A stretch of 64,000 bases of DNA. Source: Blastococcus sp. HT6-4 (GTDB lineage Bacteria; Actinomycetota; Actinomycetes; Mycobacteriales; Geodermatophilaceae). The stretch spans positions 3,720,001 to 3,784,000 of the forward strand of contig NZ_CP155551.1 in NCBI RefSeq assembly GCF_039679125.1, in the 5' to 3' direction. Below, piece after piece: positions 30,342-39,420 of the stretch (position 1 is its first letter; the number at the start of each line of letters is the position of its first letter). Below the pieces are notes generated by a model. The model was not told the origin of the DNA. It worked only from the letters and a program-made list of their open reading frames with translations, and searched no databases. The position numbers and the translations under genes are program-made.

Positions 30342-30820
30342 CACGGCTTCTCTCCGTCCCGGGTCGCTCCCGCGGGGCGCTCCCGCCTCATCACCACGGC
30401 ATCGGTGCCGCTCGGTTGGTAGTACTTCGGGCGCCGGCCGATCTCGGTGAACCCGCGCCGCCGGTAGAGCCCCTGGGCGACGTCGTTGTCGGCGCGGACC
30501 TCCAGCAGCACCACGGGGCTGCGCCGCCGGTCGGCCTCGGCCAGGAGGGCGTCGAGCAGCAGGGCACCGAGGCCCCGGCCCTGCCGCGCCCCCGTGACGC
30601 CGATCGTGGCGACGTGCGCCTCGTCGTCGTAGGCGATCAGCCCGGCGTAGCCCACGACGGCGCCGTCGTCGTCGTCGGCCACGAGGTAGTGGCGGGTGTC
30701 GGTCTGCGCCAGCTCGTCGCGGTACATCGCCGCCGTCCAGGTGTCGGGGGCGAAGAGCTCCTCCTCGAGCGCCATCACCGCCGGCAGGTCGGCCAGCCGC
30801 ATCGGCCGGAGCCGGGTCAC
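30341..30820 (-). CDS. rimI: Ribosomal protein N-acetyltransferase RimI
   Basis: The 159-residue GNAT enzyme has the acetyl-CoA loop [19 protein letters not shown] and the C-terminal [19 protein letters not shown] segment characteristic of RimI, which acetylates protein N-termini (S18 in E. coli). GTG 30820 overlaps the tsaB stop by four bases (GTGA), and its own stop overlaps tsaD. The tsaB-rimI-tsaD order is widespread. Confidence 0.93.
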   Translation of the reverse strand: MTRLRPMRLADLPAVMALEEELFAPDTWTAAMYRDELAQTDTRHYLVADDDDGAVVGYAGLIAYDDEAHVATIGVTGARQGRGLGALLLDALLAEADRRRSPVVLLEVRADNDVAQGLYRRRGFTEIGRRPKYYQPSGTDAVVMRRERPAGATRDGEKP

Positions 30821-31452
30821 TGCGTCACCGGCTTGATCGACGTCGGCGGCACCGCGTCCGGACGGCGCAGGTACAGCGGCACCAGGGGCGCGGCCGACGA
30901 CGGGTCGGCCAGCTGGGGACCGGCGGCGCGCAGCAGCCCCTCGGTGGTCACGTCCGCCGCGCGCACGTCGGCGCCCAGCCGCGCGGCGAACGCCGGGTCG
31001 CCGACGAACGGCCCCGGCAGCCCGAGCTCCTCCGGCCGGACGACGGCCGGCCCCTCGGTGCGCGCCCCGCTCGCGTCGTAGGCGGCCCAGTAGACCTCCT
31101 TGCGCCGGGCGTCGGTGACGACCGTGCGGGCGCCGGACCCCACGGCGTCCAGGGAGCACACCCCGACCACCGGGAGGCCCCGGGCGTCGGCGAGTGCGGC
31201 GGCGGTGACGACACCGACCCGGAGCCCCGTGAACGGCCCGGGCCCGAGACCGGTGACGACCGCCTCGAGGTCGGCGAGCGCGAGGCCCGCGTCGGCGAGC
31301 ACGCCCTGGACCGCGGGTGTCAGCAGCTCGGCGTGCTTCGTCCCCGACGGGACGGCACGCTCGGCGAGCACCGTGGTGCCGTGGTCGGCCGACCACCGCG
31401 CCAGGCCGGCGACGAGCGTCGGGGTGGCGGTGTCGAGCGCGAGGACCAGCAC
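30817..31452 (-). CDS. tsaB: tRNA t6A synthesis scaffold protein TsaB
   Basis: The 211-residue ASKHA-fold paralogue of TsaD dimerises with it for t6A formation. [11 protein letters not shown], the [13 protein letters not shown] signature and [24 protein letters not shown] are conserved. It starts at GTG 31452, six bases after the upstream acetyltransferase gene, and overlaps rimI by four bases. Confidence 0.93.
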   Translation of the reverse strand: MLVLALDTATPTLVAGLARWSADHGTTVLAERAVPSGTKHAELLTPAVQGVLADAGLALADLEAVVTGLGPGPFTGLRVGVVTAAALADARGLPVVGVCSLDAVGSGARTVVTDARRKEVYWAAYDASGARTEGPAVVRPEELGLPGPFVGDPAFAARLGADVRAADVTTEGLLRAAGPQLADPSSAAPLVPLYLRRPDAVPPTSIKPVTQ

Positions 31453-31458
31453 GACCGA

Positions 31459-32001
31459 TCAGCGTAGGCGAGTGCCGGCGGCCACCTCGTGGACGATCTC
31501 GAGACCGTCCTCCTCGTCGACCTGCTCGCCGACGGCCACGAACCCCTCGGCGAGCACCAGATCCAGGGATGCCGTGTTCGACGGCGCGACCGAGGCGCGC
31601 ACGGTGGTCACCGCCGGCTCGTCGGCCGCCCACGCCAGCAGGGCGCGCAGCGCCGCTCGCGCGTACCCCTGCCGCCGGTGCGCCGGATCGATGGAGTAGC
31701 CGACCTCCACCATGCCCGCGGCGTCCGGCGGGCCGTGGAACCCGGCCCGGCCGACGGACAACTGCCGCTCCGGGTCGTGGACCACCCGGGTGATCCAGGG
31801 TGCGCTGGACGGGTCCGCGAGCACCTGCTCGGCCCGGACGCCCCAGACCCAGCGGCACTCGTCGCCGGCGAGGTAGGGACTCAGGGGCACCGGGGCTGCC
31901 GCCTCGGCCGCGGTCAGGTCCCCGACGGCGAGCGCGCGGAGCGCGGTCGGGCTCAGCGCGACCAGCTCCACCCGGCGGCCCACGGGCGGAAGACTAGCCA
32001 C
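31459..32001 (-). CDS. GNAT family N-acetyltransferase, RimJ-like
   Basis: The 180-residue protein has the layout of RimJ/RimL-type acetyltransferases: VELVALSPTALRALAVGD opening, VGYSIDPAHRRQGYARAALRALLAWA for acetyl-CoA binding, and SVAPSNTASLDLVLAEGFVAVGEQVDEEDG near the end. The substrate is unknown. GTG 32001 is chosen, but GTG 31983 is possible. It is inserted between tsaE and tsaB in the same direction, with a 6-bp gap to tsaB, so it belongs to the t6A transcript. Confidence 0.85.
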   Translation of the reverse strand: MASLPPVGRRVELVALSPTALRALAVGDLTAAEAAAPVPLSPYLAGDECRWVWGVRAEQVLADPSSAPWITRVVHDPERQLSVGRAGFHGPPDAAGMVEVGYSIDPAHRRQGYARAALRALLAWAADEPAVTTVRASVAPSNTASLDLVLAEGFVAVGEQVDEEDGLEIVHEVAAGTRLR

Positions 32002-32057
32002 GACCCGCCCGCTGCACCGACGTCCCGGAGTCCTCGGCAACCGGCTGCTCCCGGCGC

Positions 32058-32510
32058 TCAGCTCCCGTCGAGCCGGGCCGCCCAGCTGGGGCCGTGCGGC
32101 ACCAGCAGGGCCGTGCGGACGTCGTCCTCGCGCCGGTCCAGCCGCACCTCGAGGTGCTCGTCGGCCAGCTGCTCGACCAGCCCCTGCCCCCACTCGACGA
32201 CGGTCACCGATTCGTCGGTCGAGGCATCCAGGTCCAGGTCGTCGACGTCGGCGTGGCCACCGAGCCGGTAGGCGTCGACGTGCACCAGCGGGATGCGACC
32301 GCCGCGGTGCACCCGGGCGATGACGAACGTGGGCGAGGTGACCGGCTCCCGGAGGCCGAGCCCGACGCCGATGCCCTGGGTGAGGGCCGTCTTGCCCGCG
32401 CCCAGGGGACCGACGAGCACCAGCAGGTCACCGGGGCGCGCGAGGACGGCCAGCGCCTCGCCCAGGGCGTGGGTGTCGGCGAGCTCGGGCAGCACGTGCT
32501 CGCGGTTCAC
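32058..32510 (-). CDS. tsaE: tRNA t6A synthesis ATPase TsaE
   Basis: The 150-residue P-loop ATPase has Walker A GPLGAGKTALTQGIG at about residues 34-48, SPTFVIARVH (switch I) and HVDAYRLGG. EWGQGL supplies the conserved Trp-Gly element. It resets the TsaB-TsaD complex after each cycle. GTG 32510 overlaps the stop of the uracil-DNA glycosylase gene by four bases. Confidence 0.93.
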   Translation of the reverse strand: MNREHVLPELADTHALGEALAVLARPGDLLVLVGPLGAGKTALTQGIGVGLGLREPVTSPTFVIARVHRGGRIPLVHVDAYRLGGHADVDDLDLDASTDESVTVVEWGQGLVEQLADEHLEVRLDRREDDVRTALLVPHGPSWAARLDGS

Positions 32511-33145
32511 GCGACCTCCTCCAGCGACCCGGCGACGGCGGTCAGATCGGCCAGCAGCCCCGCGCGGGGGGCGCCGTTCGGACCGAACCGGATGGCGGCC
32601 GACGGGTGGTAGGTGGCCCAGACGGCGCGGCCGTCGACGTCGTGCGGACGCCCGCGGACCGCGCCGAGCACCGTGCGCGGGCCGAGGAACCACTTGGCCG
32701 AGGAGAGCCCGAGCGCCACGACGACGGGGGTGTCGAGGAGCTCCAGCTGGCGGCGGAGCCAGCCGCTGCACCGCGCCACCTCGGGCGCCTTCGGCGTGCG
32801 GTTGCCCGGCGGCCGGCACTTCACGATGTTGAGCACGGCCGCCTCGGTCCGCGACAGCCCGGCCTCGGCCAGCAACTGGTCCAGCAGCGCCCCCGACTTC
32901 CCGACGAACGGCCGGCCGGTCTCGTCCTCGGTCGCGCCGGGCGCCTCGCCCACCAGCACGAACCGGGCCCGGCCGCTGCGCGGGAGGTCCCCGATGACGA
33001 CGTGCTGCCGGGCGGCCGCGAGCTCTGGGCAGGCCAGGCAGCCACGTGCCGCGGTGGCCAGGGCCGCCCAGTCGGGGGCGGCCGCAGCCGTGCGGGCCAC
33101 CTCGTCGGCGGCGGCGTCGAGCCTCGGCGGGCGGGGTGCGGCCAC
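32507..33145 (-). CDS. Iron-sulfur uracil-DNA glycosylase, family 4-like
   Basis: The 212-residue protein removes uracil from DNA. Four cysteines for a [4Fe-4S] cluster are at 36, 39, 110 and 126 (CLACP, KCRPPGN, RCSGW). The active-site motif GEAPGATEDETGRPFVGKSG and the distal TYHPSAAIR are typical of families 4/5; the E in GEAPG and the closely spaced first cysteines favour family 4. GTG 33145 starts 17 bp after the hydrolase gene, and the end overlaps tsaE. Confidence 0.9.
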   Translation of the reverse strand: MAAPRPPRLDAAADEVARTAAAAPDWAALATAARGCLACPELAAARQHVVIGDLPRSGRARFVLVGEAPGATEDETGRPFVGKSGALLDQLLAEAGLSRTEAAVLNIVKCRPPGNRTPKAPEVARCSGWLRRQLELLDTPVVVALGLSSAKWFLGPRTVLGAVRGRPHDVDGRAVWATYHPSAAIRFGPNGAPRAGLLADLTAVAGSLEEVA

Positions 33146-33162
33146 CTGCGCACCCTAGCGAG

Positions 33163-34338
33163 CTAGTCCGGGGTCGCCGCCCGCGCGGCCGCCACGCGGC
33201 GCAGCAGGCCGGTGAGCGCGCGGCTCACCTCGTCCGGCGCCTCCAGCGTGACCATGTGCCCGGACCCGGGGACGACGACGTACTCGGCATCCGGCAACCG
33301 CTCCACGATCAGGTCGCTGTGCCCCTTCGGGATCATCTTGTCCTCGTCGCCGGTGAGGACCAGCGTCGGGACCCGGCGCAGCGGCTCCAGCCGCCCGGTC
33401 TCGTCCAGACCCGCCAGCGCCGAGTAGAACTCCGCGATGACGTCGACCGGGGTGCCGGCGATCATCGCGTCCACGTACCGGCTCAGCGCGGGGTCGACGT
33501 CGGCCGAGCCGAACGACAGCGAACGGGTCGCGGCGGACACCAGGTCGGCGGCGACGCGCCGGGTGCGCTCGGCGAACGCCGGACGCCGCCGCATCGTCCA
33601 CGCCGCGACCGGAAGCACCGCCGAGCGCACCCGGGTGAGCAGCTCGGGGAGGCCGAAGTCCAGCTCGGCCAGGTTCCCGCTGGAGGTGGAGATCAGCGCC
33701 GTTCCGGCGATCCGGGTACCGAACAGCTCCGGCCGCAGCGCCGCCGCCCCCATGATCGTCATGCCACCCATGGAGTGCCCGACCAGCACGACCGGGCCAC
33801 GGGGAACCCGGGCATCCAGGACCGCGACGAGATCGCGGGCGAGCTGCTCGATGGTCGAGTTCTCGGACGGCCCCCGGCCGGACGATCCGTGGCCGCGCTG
33901 GTCGTAGAACACCAGCCGGGCCAGGGGCCGGTGCCCGTTGGCGGTGGCCAGCTCGGCGGCCAGCGTGCGTCGCTGGAACGCCCACGAGGCCATCGAGAGC
34001 GTGTAGCCGTGCACGAAGACGACGGTCAGCGGGGCGTCCCGGGGGCCGATCTCCTCCACGGCAAGCAGGACGCCGTCGTCGGCCTGGACCAGCGCCGTGC
34101 GGTCGGCGGGGCGGGCGTCGGCGCCGAGCGGATCGGCGTGGCGCAGCTGCGCCTCGGTCAGGCCCTGCGCGATCTCGGCGGCCGGCCCGAGCTCGGCGGC
34201 CCGGACCCGCCGCGCGGCGATCCGGCTGACGGCGACCCCGGCCGCGGTGCCGGCGGCGGCCAGGCCGACGACCGCGCCGAGGACCCCGGCGGTGTGCCCG
34301 CGGGGGTGCTTGCCGGCGGCCGGCCGTGCGCGCGCCAT
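33163..34338 (-). CDS. Alpha/beta hydrolase with N-terminal membrane segment
   Basis: The 391-residue protein has a basic head, one hydrophobic segment at 17-38 and a classic alpha/beta hydrolase domain. Motifs are FVHGYTLSMASW (oxyanion), DQRGHGSSG, the nucleophile elbow VGHSMGGMT (Ser189), LTGDEDKMIP (acid) and GSGHMVTLE (His). ATG 34338 overlaps the alr stop by one base (TGATG). A homologue follows alr in mycobacteria (Rv3423c neighbourhood), so it belongs to this conserved run. The substrate is unknown; the anchor suggests action at the membrane. Confidence 0.9.
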   Translation of the reverse strand: MARARPAAGKHPRGHTAGVLGAVVGLAAAGTAAGVAVSRIAARRVRAAELGPAAEIAQGLTEAQLRHADPLGADARPADRTALVQADDGVLLAVEEIGPRDAPLTVVFVHGYTLSMASWAFQRRTLAAELATANGHRPLARLVFYDQRGHGSSGRGPSENSTIEQLARDLVAVLDARVPRGPVVLVGHSMGGMTIMGAAALRPELFGTRIAGTALISTSSGNLAELDFGLPELLTRVRSAVLPVAAWTMRRRPAFAERTRRVAADLVSAATRSLSFGSADVDPALSRYVDAMIAGTPVDVIAEFYSALAGLDETGRLEPLRRVPTLVLTGDEDKMIPKGHSDLIVERLPDAEYVVVPGSGHMVTLEAPDEVSRALTGLLRRVAAARAATPD

Positions 34339-35474
34339 CAGACGGCTCCCGCCGAGCCGACGTAGCGGCGGCCGAACCGGCCGCCGATGCGGGTGACCAG
34401 CTCGTAGTGGATGGTGCCGGTCGCGTCGGCCCACTGCTGGGCGGTGGGCTCACCCTGGTCGCCCGGCCCCCAGAGCACCACCTCGTCGCCGGCCGCCACC
34501 GTGGCGTCGCCGACGTCGAGGACGAACTGGTCCATGCACACCCGGCCGGCGATCGTGCGCTGCGCCCCGGCCACGAGCACCGGGGCCTGGTTGCCGGCGG
34601 CCCGGGGCACCCCGTCGGCGTAGCCGACCGGCACCAGCGCCAGCGTCGTCTCGGCCGGGGTCGCGTAGGTGTGCCCGTAGGACACGCCGGCACCGGCCGC
34701 CACCCGTTTGGTCAGCGCCACCCCGGCCCGCACTGTCATCGCCGGACGGAGGCCGTGGTCGGCGGCGTTCCCGCCGAGCGGGTCGAGCCCGTAGACGGCG
34801 ACGCCGGGCCGCACCATGTCGAACCAGGTCTCGGGCAGCGCCACCGTGGCCGCGGAGTTGGCCAGGTGCCGGCGGGCCCCGGTGAGCCCGGCGGCGTGCG
34901 CGATCGCGACGGCCTCCTCGAACACCCGTACCTGCGCGCCGATCGTGGGGTGGGTCGGCGCGTCGGCGTAGGCCATGTGGCTCCACAGCCCGACGACCTC
35001 GACGTCGCCGTCCGCCCGGGCCCGCGCCGCCGCGGCGACCAGGTCCGGCCAGTCCGCGACGGCCGCGCCCTCGCGGGAGAGCCCGGTGTCGACGCACAGG
35101 TGCAGCCGGGCGGTGCGGCCCGTGGCCCGGGCGGCCGCGACCACATCGGCCAGGCCCCGGAGGTCGTTGACCGAGACCTCGACGTCGGCCTCCAGCGCCG
35201 CGGCGAAGTCGGCGCCGGGCCCGTTCAGCCAGGCGAGCACCGGCGCGGTGACCCCGGCCGCGCGCAGGGCCAGCGCCTCGTGCAGCACGGCGACGCCCAG
35301 CTGGTCGGCCCCGCCGGCCAGCGCCGCCCGCGCCGCCGGCACCAGACCGTGCCCGTAGCCGTCGGCCTTGACCACCGCCATGAGCGGGCGGCCGACCCGC
35401 TCCCGCAGCACCGCGGTGTTCGCGGCGATGGCGTCGAGGTCGACGACCACCTCGGCCCCGGTCCCGTTCGTCAC
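34338..35474 (-). CDS. alr: Alanine racemase
   Basis: The 378-residue PLP enzyme makes D-alanine for peptidoglycan. The cofactor lysine is Lys36 (MAVVKADGYGHG). The catalytic tyrosine lies in GVSYGHTY, and RVCMDQFVLDVG is conserved. GTG 35474 overlaps the upstream nnr stop by four bases. It groups with nnr, acpS, glmS and glmM, linking cell-wall precursor genes. Confidence 0.96.
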   Translation of the reverse strand: MTNGTGAEVVVDLDAIAANTAVLRERVGRPLMAVVKADGYGHGLVPAARAALAGGADQLGVAVLHEALALRAAGVTAPVLAWLNGPGADFAAALEADVEVSVNDLRGLADVVAAARATGRTARLHLCVDTGLSREGAAVADWPDLVAAAARARADGDVEVVGLWSHMAYADAPTHPTIGAQVRVFEEAVAIAHAAGLTGARRHLANSAATVALPETWFDMVRPGVAVYGLDPLGGNAADHGLRPAMTVRAGVALTKRVAAGAGVSYGHTYATPAETTLALVPVGYADGVPRAAGNQAPVLVAGAQRTIAGRVCMDQFVLDVGDATVAAGDEVVLWGPGDQGEPTAQQWADATGTIHYELVTRIGGRFGRRYVGSAGAV

Positions 35475-36937
35475 GGCTCCGAGTCTGGCAGGTGCTCGGC
35501 CCGGACCCCACGCACCCGGTACACGGCCTCGGGGAGGCGCCGCACCAGGTCGCCGGCGAGCAACGGCCCCCGCGCGGCGGCGAGCTGCCCCGCCCGGCCG
35601 TGCACGTGCGCGGCCACGGCGGCCGCCTCCGCGGCCGGCAGGCCGCTGGCCAGCAGCGCGCCGGCGATGCCCGACAGCACGTCCCCGGTGCCGGCGGTGG
35701 CCAGCCACGGGGTGCCGGTGGCGTTGACGAACGCCGTGCCGTCGGGGTCGGCGACGACGGTGGCCTCGCCCTTCAGCAGGACGACGGCGCCCAGGCCGGC
35801 GGCCAGCCGGCGCGCGGCCCCGATGCGGTCGGGGCCGACCTCCTCCCCGAACCGGGCGAACTCCCGGTCGTGCGGGGTGAGCACCGTGGGTGCCCGGCGG
35901 CCGCGGACGAGGTCCTGGTCACGGGCGAGCATGGTGAGCGCATCGGCGTCCGCGAGCACCGGCAGGTCGGTGGCGAGCACCTCGGCCAGCACGCTCCGCG
36001 CGTCGTCGTCGGTGCCCATGCCCGGGCCCACCACCCAGCACTGCACGCGCCCCGCGTCACCCGGCCGGCCCGCGGTGACGATCGCCTCCGGCCAGGCGGC
36101 GCGCACCCCGTCGGCCGCCGTCCCGGCGTAGCGCACCAGGCCCGGCCGGGTCCGCAGCGCGGCGCCCGTGCACAGGACGCCGGCCCCCGGATAGGTGGCC
36201 GAGCCGGCGACGACGCCGACCACGCCCTGCGAGTACTTGTCGTCGTCGGCGTCCGGGACGGGAAGGCGGGCCGCGGCGTCGGCGTCGGTGAGCTGCTGGG
36301 CTCCCGGGGACGGCAGGACGGCACCCAGCCCGATGTCCACCAGGTGGACCTCGCCCGCGTGGCCCCGCCCGTCCCCGACGACCAGGCCGGGCTTGACCGC
36401 TCCGAAGGTGACCGTGTGGGTGGCCGGGAAGGCCGCGCCCTCGACCGCGCCGGTGTCGGCGTCCACCCCGCTCGGCACGTCGACGGCGACCATGAGCGCC
36501 GGACCGGCGGCCGCCCGCCCGGCGAGCTCGGCGGCCGGGGGCCGCAACCCGCCCGATCCGCCGATGCCCACGATGCCGTCGAGCACGAGGTGGGCGCGGT
36601 CGAGGAGCGGGCCGCCCGCCCCGGGGGACACGGTGCGCCCGCCCGCACCACGGAAAGCGGCCAGCCCGGCCGGGTGGGCCCGACCGGGCTCCAGCAGCAC
36701 GGCGTGGACCCGCGCACCCCGGCGGGCGAGCTGCGCGCCGGCGATCAGGGCGTCACCCCCGTTGTTCCCGGCACCCACGAGCAGGACGACGCGGGCACCG
36801 TACGGGCGGCCGAGCAGGCGCAGGCAGACGGTCGCCAGGCCGGTGGCGGCGCGCTGCATCAGCGCGCCCTCGGGCAGGGCGGCCAGCAGCGGGGCCTCGG
36901 CGGCGCGGACCTCGGCGGCCGTGTGCAGCCCGATCAC
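35471..36937 (-). CDS. nnr: Bifunctional NAD(P)H-hydrate repair enzyme
   Basis: The 488-residue fusion joins a YjeF_N epimerase domain (about 1-205; [34 protein letters not shown]) to an ADP-dependent dehydratase domain (about 225-480). The latter shows [41 protein letters not shown] and [26 protein letters not shown]. Together they repair hydrated NADH/NADPH. GTG 36937 overlaps acpS by four bases. The gene sits between acpS and alr as in M. tuberculosis. Confidence 0.95.
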   Translation of the reverse strand: MIGLHTAAEVRAAEAPLLAALPEGALMQRAATGLATVCLRLLGRPYGARVVLLVGAGNNGGDALIAGAQLARRGARVHAVLLEPGRAHPAGLAAFRGAGGRTVSPGAGGPLLDRAHLVLDGIVGIGGSGGLRPPAAELAGRAAAGPALMVAVDVPSGVDADTGAVEGAAFPATHTVTFGAVKPGLVVGDGRGHAGEVHLVDIGLGAVLPSPGAQQLTDADAAARLPVPDADDDKYSQGVVGVVAGSATYPGAGVLCTGAALRTRPGLVRYAGTAADGVRAAWPEAIVTAGRPGDAGRVQCWVVGPGMGTDDDARSVLAEVLATDLPVLADADALTMLARDQDLVRGRRAPTVLTPHDREFARFGEEVGPDRIGAARRLAAGLGAVVLLKGEATVVADPDGTAFVNATGTPWLATAGTGDVLSGIAGALLASGLPAAEAAAVAAHVHGRAGQLAAARGPLLAGDLVRRLPEAVYRVRGVRAEHLPDSEP

Positions 36938-37320
36938 GCCGGCTTCCGCCCCAGGCCCTCGGCGACGACGACCGCCGAGGCGATGCCGCCGTCGTGGCTC
37001 AGCGAGACGTGCCAGGCGGTGACGCCCAGCTGCGCCGCCCGGCCGGCCACCGACCCGCGGACCTCCAGGTGCGGACGACCGTGGTCGCCGACCGTGACCT
37101 CGGCGTCGTGCCAGTGCAGGTCACCCGGCGCTCCGAGGGCCTTGGCCACCGCCTCCTTGGCGGCGAACCGGGCGGCCAACGACTCGCCGGTCCGCGGGCT
37201 GCCCGAGGGTGTGCGCTGCTCGTCGGCGGTGAACAGGCGGTTCCGCAGCCCCGGCGTGCGGGCGAGCGACTCCGCGAAACGGTCCACCGGCACGACGTCG
37301 ATCCCCACCCCGATGATCAC
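36934..37320 (-). CDS. acpS: Holo-acyl carrier protein synthase
   Basis: The 128-residue phosphopantetheinyl transferase activates [23 protein letters not shown] gives the Mg2+-binding Asp, [12 protein letters not shown] the Glu/Lys pair, and [19 protein letters not shown] the C-terminal signature. GTG 37320 is the start. It lies 141 bp downstream of glmS, with family B repeat copy 2 in the gap, and overlaps nnr. Confidence 0.95.
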   Translation of the reverse strand: MIIGVGIDVVPVDRFAESLARTPGLRNRLFTADEQRTPSGSPRTGESLAARFAAKEAVAKALGAPGDLHWHDAEVTVGDHGRPHLEVRGSVAGRAAQLGVTAWHVSLSHDGGIASAVVVAEGLGRKPA

Positions 37321-37374
37321 CCGGCCAGTCTGCCGCGCGACCGTCCGGATCGCCGCCCGGGCTCCGGGGAAGCT

Positions 37375-37455
37375 GGTCCTCCCTCAACTGGCGGCGTCCT
37401 CCCTCGGCGTCGGCGGTGCGGGAGGACGCTCGATGATCAGGTCACCTGATCATCG
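37375..37455 (-). repeat. Interspersed structured repeat family B, copy 2
   Basis: GGTCCTCCCTC is followed by GCGTCCTCCC paired with GGGAGGACGC (37394-37429), and CGATGATCAGG-TCA-CCTGATCATCG (37431-37455). Arm spacing (36 nt from end to end) and the one-base gap to the second hairpin equal copy 1. The second arm position is G:C in copy 1 and C:G here. It ends 6 bp from the glmS stop. Confidence 0.85.
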
Positions 37456-37461
37456 ACGGGC

Positions 37462-39339
37462 TCACTCGACGGTGACGCTCTTGGCCAGGTTGCGGGGCTG
37501 GTCGACGTCGTAGCCCCTGGTGTCGGCGATCTCGCAGGCCAGCACCTGCAGCGGCACCGTGGTGACCACCGGCGCGAGCAGGGTCGGCGTGCGCGGCACC
37601 CGGATGACGTGGTCGGCGTAGGGCAGGACGTCGTCGTCGCCCTCCTCGGCGATGACGATCGTGCGCGCCCCGCGGGCCCGGACCTCCTGGATGTTGGAGA
37701 CCACCTTGCTGTGCACCGAGTTGCGGCTGCGGGGCGAGGGGACGACCACCACCACGGGGGTGCCCTGGTCGATCAGGGCGATGGGCCCGTGCTTGAGCTC
37801 GCCGGCGGCGAAGCCCTCGGCGTGGATGTAGGCCAGCTCCTTGAGCTTCAGCGCGCCTTCGAGCGCCACCGGGAACCCGACGTGGCGGCCCAGGAACAGG
37901 ATCGTGTCCGCGCCGGCGAGCGTCCGGCCCAGGGCGCGCACCGGCTCCATCTGCTCGAGCACCGTCGCGACGGCCTCCGGCAGCCGGCGCAGGTCGTCGA
38001 CGATGGCGGCGACCTCGTCCTCGAACTTGATCCCGCGGACCTGGGCCAGGAACAGGCCCACCAGGTAGCAGGCGACGATCTGGCTGAGGAACGCCTTGGT
38101 GGAGGCGACGGCGATCTCGGGGCCGGCGTGCGTGTAGAGGACGGCGTCGGACTCGCGCGGGATGGTCGAGCCGTTGGCGTTGCAGATCGCCAGGACGCGG
38201 GCCTTCTGCTCCTTGGCGTGCCGCAGCGCCATCAGGGTGTCCATGGTCTCCCCGGACTGGCTGATGACGATCACCAGCGTCGACCGGTCCAGCACCGGGT
38301 CGCGGTAGCGGAACTCGCTGGCCACCTCGACCTCGACGGGGATGCGGGTCCAGTGCTCGATGGCGTACTTGGCGATCAGGCCCGCGTGGTAGGAGGTGCC
38401 GCAGGAGACGACGAAGATCTTGTCGATGTCACGGAGCTCCTGGTCCGACAGGCGGACCTCGTCGAGCACCAGCTCGCCGTCCTCGGCGAGGCGGCCCAGC
38501 AGGGTGTCGGCGACCGCCTGCGGCTGCTCGGCGATCTCCTTGAGCATGAACCAGTCGTAGCCGCCCTTCTCGGCGGCTGCGGCGTCCCAGTCGACCGTGT
38601 AGGCCGTGGGCTCGACCGTCGTGCCGTCGAAGCCGGTGACGGTCAGCCCGCGGGTGCGGTCGATCTCGACGACCTGGTCCTGGCCCAGCTCGCGGGCCTC
38701 CCGGGTGTGCCCGATGAACGCGGCGACGTCGGAGCCCAGGAAGTACTCGGCGGCACCGTCGGCCGTCTCCCCGATGCCGACCACCAGCGGGCTGCTGCGC
38801 CGCGCGGCCACCAGGGTGTCGGGCTCGGCGACGTGCGTGGCCACCAGCGTGAAGGCACCCTCCAGCCGCTGGCAGACCGCGCGCATCGACTCGGCCAGCC
38901 GCCCGGGCCCGTCCGGGGTGGCCGCGTACTCGGCGGCGAGCAGGTGCGCCACGACCTCGGTGTCGGTCTCGGAGGCGAACTCGACACCGGCGGTCTCGCA
39001 CTCGACGCGCAGCGCGGCGAAGTTCTCGATGATCCCGTTGTGGATGACCGCGACCGAGCCGTCGGCGGACACGTGCGGGTGGGCGTTGCGGTCGGTGGGC
39101 CCGCCGTGGGTGGCCCAGCGGGTGTGCCCGATCCCGATCGTCGCCTCCGGCAACGGCTGGTCGGCCAGCACCTTCTCCAGGTTGGCCAGCTTGCCGGCCT
39201 TCTTCGCCGTGCTCAGCTCACCGCCGGAGACGACGGCGACGCCCGCGGAGTCGTACCCGCGGTACTCGAGCCGGCGCAGCCCCTCCAGAACGACGCCGAG
39301 GGCGTCCTGCGGACCGACGTAACCCACGATGCCGCACAT
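37462..39339 (-). CDS. glmS: Glutamine-fructose-6-phosphate aminotransferase
   Basis: The 625-residue enzyme makes glucosamine-6-phosphate. It has the N-terminal class II amidotransferase (nucleophile Cys2 in MCGIVGYVG) and two SIS isomerase domains (SCGTSYHAG, SQSGETMDTL, ...), ending DQPRNLAKSVTVE. ATG 39339 is clear. No glmS ribozyme is seen upstream, and none is expected in actinobacteria. It follows glmM on the same strand after an 81-bp gap with a 20-bp palindrome. Confidence 0.97.
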   Translation of the reverse strand: MCGIVGYVGPQDALGVVLEGLRRLEYRGYDSAGVAVVSGGELSTAKKAGKLANLEKVLADQPLPEATIGIGHTRWATHGGPTDRNAHPHVSADGSVAVIHNGIIENFAALRVECETAGVEFASETDTEVVAHLLAAEYAATPDGPGRLAESMRAVCQRLEGAFTLVATHVAEPDTLVAARRSSPLVVGIGETADGAAEYFLGSDVAAFIGHTREARELGQDQVVEIDRTRGLTVTGFDGTTVEPTAYTVDWDAAAAEKGGYDWFMLKEIAEQPQAVADTLLGRLAEDGELVLDEVRLSDQELRDIDKIFVVSCGTSYHAGLIAKYAIEHWTRIPVEVEVASEFRYRDPVLDRSTLVIVISQSGETMDTLMALRHAKEQKARVLAICNANGSTIPRESDAVLYTHAGPEIAVASTKAFLSQIVACYLVGLFLAQVRGIKFEDEVAAIVDDLRRLPEAVATVLEQMEPVRALGRTLAGADTILFLGRHVGFPVALEGALKLKELAYIHAEGFAAGELKHGPIALIDQGTPVVVVVPSPRSRNSVHSKVVSNIQEVRARGARTIVIAEEGDDDVLPYADHVIRVPRTPTLLAPVVTTVPLQVLACEIADTRGYDVDQPRNLAKSVTVE

Positions 39340-39370
39340 TGCACCGAGGGTACCGGGAGCGGCCCCGCGA

Positions 39371-39390
39371 TCGGACCCGCGCGGGTCCGA
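39371..39390. terminator. Perfect 20-bp palindrome between glmM and glmS
   Basis: TCGGACCCGC followed by GCGGGTCCGA is perfectly self-complementary. It may fold as a weak terminator after glmM or act as an operator for glmS. The lack of a loop favours a protein-binding site or cruciform. Confidence 0.4.
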
Positions 39391-39420
39391 CGGACCCCGA
39401 CGGGTGAGCCGGGGCGGCGG

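Noticed and set aside
30339..30344. tsaD start at GTG 30344 instead of ATG 30341
   Set aside because: Both are compatible with the ribosome site; ATG was kept as the more usual codon, and the difference is one residue.
34326..36131. Plus-strand open frame opposite alr and nnr
   Set aside because: Antisense shadow with no ribosome site and no domain; alr and nnr are complete on the minus strand.
39340..39420. glmS ribozyme upstream of glmS
   Set aside because: The spacer is only 81 bp, lacks the conserved core and holds a simple palindrome instead.
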